From an uncultured Spirochaetales bacterium (GTDB lineage: Bacteria; Spirochaetota; Spirochaetia; Sphaerochaetales; Sphaerochaetaceae), in the NCBI GenBank assembly GCA_934276695.1, contig CAKQTF010000018.1:1-11458 (forward strand): 11,458 nt of DNA, in the 5' to 3' direction. Positions 7,614 through 11,458 of this stretch are shown here, piece by piece (positions within the stretch are counted from its first letter, which is position 1; each line of letters opens with the position of its first letter). Position numbers and translations under genes: made by a program. Below the pieces are notes generated by a model that was given only the letters and a program-made list of their open reading frames with translations, did no database searches and had not been told where the DNA came from.

Positions 7614-8819
7614 TCACATTTCATGTATTCTAGCGAGTCCGCCCATGCTCGTCTCTCTGTAAAGGCTTGGAAGCGCATGGCCTGTCTCCATCATGACCTC
7701 CACGACATCATCAAATGATATCTTATGCCTTCCATCACCCATAAGAGCAAATGACGCATGATCAAGAGCTCTCATTGAGGCCATTGCATTACGCTCAATA
7801 CAAGGAATCTGGACAAGCCCCATCAGAGGATCACATGTAAGGCCAAGATGATGCTCAAGTCCCATCTCTGCTGCATATTCAATCTGGTAAATCGTACCAC
7901 CAAGCAGCTGTGCTGCTGCCGCACCGGCCATAGCGCATGCAACTCCGACTTCCCCCTGACAGCCGACTTCCGCACCACTTATTGACCCGTTTGTCTTCAC
8001 GATATTACCAACAAGCCCTGCAGTCAGCAGAGCTCTCTCTATCCTCACATCAGGAATCTTATACTCCCTCTTAAGATAATAGAGGACACCAGGAAGGACA
8101 CCGCAGCTTCCGCATGTAGGTGCAGTGACAATCCTTCCGCCTCCGGCATTCTCCTCTGATACAGAGAGAGCATAGGACAGTGCAATCGATGTGTTTCCGA
8201 GTGCTCCTGCGAAATCCATGGACTTCGCATGTGCCATACATGCCTTTCTCTGCAGCTTAAGCCCGCCAGGAAGCACTCCCTCGCTTTCAAGCCCCCTCTT
8301 GATTGCAGCTTCCATGACCTGCCAGATCTCTTCCATATATCTTATAATGGGTTCGCCCTCAAATCTTATAGCGGCTTCCCATATCTGCAGCCCTTCTGAA
8401 TCACAGTACTTAAGAAGCTTATCCATAGTACCAACAATCTCATTCGGGTATACATCAGAATCAGCATTGCAGGTCTCACCTTCCTTGACAATCTTTCCTC
8501 CGCCTACCGAATAATATGTGTCTGAGACAGCATTAGGCTCTTCCTCTATAAGTGTGAGCGCATTAGGGTGAAAAGGCTTGAAGCGGTCTGGATACCAGAC
8601 AATATCTATATCAATTCCAGCTGATGTGAACACCTCTCTGATGGCCTTATCCGTCAGATGGCCCTTTCCCGTAGCAGCAAGTGAGCCATAAAGCTCAGCT
8701 GTGACTTTCTTTGCTTCCTTATGCTCTGCTAAAAACCTCTCTGATGCAGCACGCGGTCCCATTGTGTGTGAAGAGGATGGACCATATCCAATCCTGTACA
8801 ATTCTCTTAGTGATTCCAT
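7614..8819 (-). CDS. sdaA: L-serine dehydratase (L-serine ammonia-lyase), iron-sulfur type, single chain
   Basis: This enzyme converts L-serine to pyruvate and ammonia using a [4Fe-4S] cluster. The single chain carries the N-terminal beta domain (MESLRELYRIGYGPSSSHTM, with the family signature GPSSSHT) and the C-terminal catalytic alpha domain (TAPTCGSCGVLPG at 232-244, GAEVGCQGEVG). The likely cluster cysteines are Cys287, Cys329 and Cys340, the last two in LTCDPLMGLVQIPC. At 401 residues it matches the short Bacteroides-like form rather than the roughly 455-residue E. coli form, and it has no C-terminal tail cysteine. I chose ATG 8819 because homologues begin directly with this helix and a promoter box ends just upstream. 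An in-frame ATG at 8861 would add 14 residues, overlap the upstream gene by 10 bases and run across the promoter. The product would feed serine carbon into pyruvate. Confidence 0.95.
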   Translation of the reverse strand: MESLRELYRIGYGPSSSHTMGPRAASERFLAEHKEAKKVTAELYGSLAATGKGHLTDKAIREVFTSAGIDIDIVWYPDRFKPFHPNALTLIEEEPNAVSDTYYSVGGGKIVKEGETCNADSDVYPNEIVGTMDKLLKYCDSEGLQIWEAAIRFEGEPIIRYMEEIWQVMEAAIKRGLESEGVLPGGLKLQRKACMAHAKSMDFAGALGNTSIALSYALSVSEENAGGGRIVTAPTCGSCGVLPGVLYYLKREYKIPDVRIERALLTAGLVGNIVKTNGSISGAEVGCQGEVGVACAMAGAAAAQLLGGTIYQIEYAAEMGLEHHLGLTCDPLMGLVQIPCIERNAMASMRALDHASFALMGDGRHKISFDDVVEVMMETGHALPSLYRETSMGGLARIHEM

Positions 8820-8826
8820 ACATACA

Positions 8827-8855
8827 ATGATAGATTTATAAACATTATCATTCAA
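8827..8855 (-). promoter_or_regulatory. Candidate sdaA promoter, leaderless geometry
   Basis: On the minus strand, TTGAAT (8855-8850) and TATCAT (8832-8827) are separated by exactly 17 bases. These match four of six and five of six consensus bases. The -10 ends 7 bases before ATG 8819, so the transcript would begin at or one base before the start codon, and no Shine-Dalgarno is present. The -35 overlaps the stop codon of the upstream lipoprotein gene. This gives sdaA a promoter of its own and argues for ATG 8819 over ATG 8861. Confidence 0.55.
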
Positions 8856-9565
8856 TACCATTTGGGGAGCTTTACCAAGCCTGTATAGGCTTCCCCTTTC
8901 TCTGTTATGATAAGAGAGAACATGACATTCCTGTCAAAATTCGCCCAGTAATATGCACCTGGGAAAAGTTTCATGGAAACCGGATCGCCGCTCTCCCTGA
9001 CGAACAGATTGTCAGACCTCGGATTATCCCTATACCAGTATCCTGAAGGAATGATATCAAGAGTGATGCTGTACAGCTTTGTATTAGAGAAAGACCCATC
9101 AGATAGGCTATCAGCAAATAGATCATTGAGGAATTTCTCCTGATTGATCACCTCCAGGTCCTCATTCTGCATTACCATGCTATAGCTCAGGCGATTCACT
9201 GCCTCGGGCATATACTCAGAGGCATTAAGCAGGAGATCTGCAAACACCCCGTTTTCCCTATATAGATTGACTTCATCGCCCCTTCCTGGATAATAATAGC
9301 CTCCAATCGGCGATAGCCTGCCAATTGGCACAGCAACTATCGGCCTCAGGCCTCCATCCTTGATTCTGATCCGGACTTTTCTGACTCCAGGCTCAAGGTT
9401 GACTGAGACAATGCGATCCCCGTCAAAGTACTTAAGCGTGTAATACATGTCATAGCCCTGAATGCCTTCCCATGGATGCTGATCTGAAAGGTTCACCGTG
9501 ACAGAAGTCGGGAGACTGAAAGAGCATGAAGACAGCAGCAATATGAGTACGAGGAATACCATCAT
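8852..9565 (-). CDS. Predicted lipoprotein of unknown function
   Basis: I do not recognise this 237-residue protein. It opens with a very short hydrophobic segment, MMVFLVLILL, then LSSC (11-14), a good lipobox with Cys14 as the lipidated residue, so export and membrane anchoring are likely. The signal has no Lys or Arg before the hydrophobic core, which is unusual; a stop codon two codons upstream rules out an earlier start. The mature part is rich in aromatic and beta-forming residues, with GGYYYPGRGDEV, YWYRDNP and GAYYWANFDRN. A segment near 45-75 (YFDGDRIVSVNLEPGVRKVRIRIKDGG) resembles a beta-sandwich of the kind found in cell-surface lipoproteins. I see no catalytic motif. It begins 15 bases after the DUF4416 stop, so it is probably the third gene of the aromatic operon. 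Its start has only a weak AGAG upstream; ATG 9562 is an equally possible start. Confidence 0.75.
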   Translation of the reverse strand: MMVFLVLILLLSSCSFSLPTSVTVNLSDQHPWEGIQGYDMYYTLKYFDGDRIVSVNLEPGVRKVRIRIKDGGLRPIVAVPIGRLSPIGGYYYPGRGDEVNLYRENGVFADLLLNASEYMPEAVNRLSYSMVMQNEDLEVINQEKFLNDLFADSLSDGSFSNTKLYSITLDIIPSGYWYRDNPRSDNLFVRESGDPVSMKLFPGAYYWANFDRNVMFSLIITEKGEAYTGLVKLPKWY

Positions 9566-9580
9566 ACTCTATATATCTGC

Positions 9581-10117
9581 TTATGACTCAGTTTTTGCCG
9601 CTTTCCGCCTGATAGCAAGAAGCTCCGACCGATATGACAGAAGAATCTTCTGAACCTTCTCTGACCTGTAGTCAGCATAAGTCCATGGAAAGCTGATGTA
9701 GCTATGATTCTGGTATATCAGAGTGACTTCAGCAAAGAGATTCCGTCCGATTGCAATCCTGTGGCTTCTGTTCTTAGTAGTGGCAAGAATGAGACTGGCA
9801 TCACTGAGAGTCCCGGGATCAAGATTGATCTTACGGCCGCCTTCTTCCATATATGATGACTCAATGGTATTAGTGATCTCCTTCACCGATGCAAGCAGGT
9901 CAGGCTGGATAAGATCTGAAAACCGGATGAAGAATCTCATTATCCCGTCCCCCATCTCCGGTACATAGTAATCCGTGAAAGAGAATGGGAAGGGCTCTGA
10001 GATCTCAGCAATAGGCCCGAATTCCGCTTCAAGCCTACTCTTCAGAGAATCAGGGAATCCTCTTGTTGAGAGGACTCCAATGATAAGCATCACATCTTCA
10101 TAGTTCTTCGCGATCAT
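9581..10117 (-). CDS. DUF4416 family protein
   Basis: This 178-residue protein matches the DUF4416 family as I remember it, with FPFSFTDYYVPEMG (43-56), EEGGRKINLDPGTL (91-104), LATTKNRSHRIAIGRNLFAEVTLIY (111-135, described here by its ends) and FPWTYADYRS (143-152). The length and the C-terminal basic helix fit the family. It is presumably cytoplasmic, since there is no signal peptide or membrane helix. The biochemical function is not established; homologues are sometimes labelled GTP-binding, but I see no Walker A or NKxD motif. Its ATG overlaps the stop of the upstream aromatic-pathway fusion by four bases (ATGA, 10117-10114), so translation is likely coupled; no Shine-Dalgarno is visible. 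The coupling is the only local clue to a role. Confidence 0.85.
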   Translation of the reverse strand: MIAKNYEDVMLIIGVLSTRGFPDSLKSRLEAEFGPIAEISEPFPFSFTDYYVPEMGDGIMRFFIRFSDLIQPDLLASVKEITNTIESSYMEEGGRKINLDPGTLSDASLILATTKNRSHRIAIGRNLFAEVTLIYQNHSYISFPWTYADYRSEKVQKILLSYRSELLAIRRKAAKTES

Positions 10118-11458
10118 AGCACTGTCTTGAATGTTCCAAGCACCCGGAATGAGGCAGCAGCAGCCTTCACTTCGGCTTTTGCCTTCTCAAAGTCAGCAAT
10201 ATCAAGAATCCTGACCTCAACGAAGAAATTATACTCCCATGGCTTACCAGGAATAGGTCTAGATTCAAGCTTCTGCATATTGAGATTATTATGGTACAGG
10301 ATCTCAAGGACCTTCATAAGAGCACCTGGCTCATCGGATACAGAGAATGAGAGCGCAGCCTTATCAACAGCCGCAGAGCTCTTATATGATGCAGAGTTCT
10401 CTTCTCTTGTGATTACATAGAAACGCGTATAATTTGAAGGGTTGGTCTCAATCCCCTGTCTGAGGATCTCCATGCTGTTATATACAGCAGCAGGAGCCCC
10501 TGCAATGGCAGCTATGCTTTTATCATGCTGCTCTTTCACGAATGAGACAGCACCTGCTGTATCGAAGAATGGAATAGCCTCAGCCCATGGAAGCTCCTTG
10601 GAAAGGAATTCCCTGCACTGGGCAAGTCCCTGCGGATGTGAGTAGACCTTGCGGATATCCTCAAGCTTTGTTCCAGGATTGACTATTAGATTATGGATAA
10701 CCCTGATCTGCTGCTCACCGACCACAGTAAGCTCCGGATGTATATTAAGCAGGTCAAGAGTATCGAAGATTGTTCCGCCAAGCGTATTCTCCACAGGGAG
10801 GACACCATACTGTGCCTTTCCCGATGATACAGCATCAAATGTATCCTTGAACGAATGGCATGAAAGCACCTTCGCACTCTCGTCAAAGCTCCTCCTGATA
10901 GCAAGCTCTGAGAATGCACCCCTCTCACCCTGGAAAGCAACAACAAGCTCCTCCGGGTTACTCAGATGCTCATCCCCTGCGCTCTCGTCCTTCATTGTCT
11001 GAGGAATCAGCCTAGGAACCCGCTCGAGGCTCTTGCCTACAACCGGACACAGAGCCTCAATATCCCTCATAAGCTTCTCAAACTGGGAAGGATAGAGAGA
11101 CTGTGGACCATCTGAGAATGCCTTATCAGGATTATTATGGACTTCAACAATAATCCCGCTGGCTCCTCCTGCAATCAGAGACAGCGCCATCGGGCTTACC
11201 ATATCCCTGATTCCTGTCGCATGGGATGGATCTCCTATCACAGGCAGATGAGACAGCTTCTGCACAACAGGAATCGCAGAACAGTCAAGAGTATTCCTAG
11301 TGGCTCTTTCGAATGTCCTTATGCCTCGCTCGCATAGCACAATCTGATCTGTTCCGTTTGCTATGAGATACTCAGCAGCCATAAGCCACTCCTCAATGGT
11401 AGCAGAAAGACCTCTCTTCAGAAGCACCGGCATCCCTGTCTTTCCAACCGCCTTAAGA
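10114..11458 (-). CDS. pheA: DAHP synthase (type I-beta)-prephenate dehydratase fusion, N-terminus cut by window edge
   Basis: 447 residues are visible, and the frame stays open to the right edge. The visible start, LKAVGKTGMPVLLKRG, is mid-domain, so Met at 11433 is internal. The first part is the C-terminal half of 3-deoxy-7-phosphoheptulonate synthase, the entry step of the shikimate pathway. Counting from that Met, it has LLKRGLSATIEEW, CERGIRTF (34-41), DPSHATG (His71), VEVH (Glu97) and SDGPQ (Asp108), the metal-ligand set of the Thermotoga/Bacillus-type enzyme. A polar linker (about 137-163) leads to prephenate dehydratase: VAFQGERGAF (165-174), PVENTLGG, YSHPQGLAQC (264-273) and the active-site TRF (Thr336). 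A C-terminal ACT domain has GAL (370-372) and ESRP (390-393), the phenylalanine-binding motifs. No chorismate mutase domain is visible. The full length may be about 630. Both halves look intact, and phenylalanine may inhibit through the ACT domain. It is the first gene seen in the operon with DUF4416. Confidence 0.93.
   Translation of the reverse strand, partial: LKAVGKTGMPVLLKRGLSATIEEWLMAAEYLIANGTDQIVLCERGIRTFERATRNTLDCSAIPVVQKLSHLPVIGDPSHATGIRDMVSPMALSLIAGGASGIIVEVHNNPDKAFSDGPQSLYPSQFEKLMRDIEALCPVVGKSLERVPRLIPQTMKDESAGDEHLSNPEELVVAFQGERGAFSELAIRRSFDESAKVLSCHSFKDTFDAVSSGKAQYGVLPVENTLGGTIFDTLDLLNIHPELTVVGEQQIRVIHNLIVNPGTKLEDIRKVYSHPQGLAQCREFLSKELPWAEAIPFFDTAGAVSFVKEQHDKSIAAIAGAPAAVYNSMEILRQGIETNPSNYTRFYVITREENSASYKSSAAVDKAALSFSVSDEPGALMKVLEILYHNNLNMQKLESRPIPGKPWEYNFFVEVRILDIADFEKAKAEVKAAAASFRVLGTFKTVL

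Noticed and set aside
7614..8861. Longer sdaA start at ATG 8861
   Set aside because: It adds 14 residues not expected in the family, overlaps the upstream gene's end, has no Shine-Dalgarno, and would place the promoter inside the coding region.
10114..11433. Taking ATG 11433 as the start of the DAHP synthase-prephenate dehydratase gene
   Set aside because: The frame is open upstream to the window edge and encodes LKAVGKTG, which continues the conserved DAHP synthase core. The gene is truncated by the window, not started there.
1..11458. CRISPR arrays, insertion sequences, phage genes, tRNA or rRNA genes, defence systems
   Set aside because: I found no regularly spaced repeats, terminal inverted repeats, transposase motifs or tRNA-like cloverleafs in the short intergenic gaps. 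The genes are housekeeping or metabolic, with no sign of an accessory island.

Overview
The window looks like a chromosomal segment of a spirochaete, most likely a Treponema or Sphaerochaeta relative. This assignment comes from recalled family resemblance, not a search. The supporting points are a LeuS that reads like the spirochaetal form, a ParE/ParC pair of the short Bacteroidetes/Spirochaetes type, a DUF4416 protein, and sigma70-type TATAAT-like promoter boxes, which argue against Bacteroidetes. I see no mobile elements, tRNA or rRNA genes, or CRISPR arrays. Coding density is very high, and no gene-free stretch exceeds about 140 bases.

Layout: positions 1-3779 (minus strand) hold parE followed by parC, the two subunits of topoisomerase IV. 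They abut exactly, and parC runs off the left edge. A 141-base divergent spacer follows. Positions 3921-4973 (plus) encode an unusual fusion: a soluble GNAT acetyltransferase joined to a six-helix membrane domain that looks like a site-2 protease (M50) fold with all its zinc ligands replaced. leuS (5026-7539, plus) follows. It converges on sdaA (L-serine dehydratase, 7614-8819, minus), and a strong hairpin between them can act as a terminator. Positions 8852-11458 (minus) hold a tight operon: a DAHP synthase-prephenate dehydratase fusion whose N-terminus lies beyond the right edge, a DUF4416 protein overlapping it by ATGA, and a small lipoprotein of unknown function. The sdaA promoter lies in the 3' end of the lipoprotein gene.

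The topoisomerase genes, leuS, sdaA and the aromatic pathway gene are ordinary housekeeping and amino-acid metabolism. Three things stand out. First is the GNAT plus pseudo-protease fusion. Second is the single-chain pairing of the first step of aromatic synthesis with the phenylalanine-committing step, which carries an ACT domain. Third is a recurring arrangement at parE, leuS and sdaA in which a -10 box sits only 6-7 bases before the start codon with no convincing Shine-Dalgarno, pointing to leaderless transcripts.
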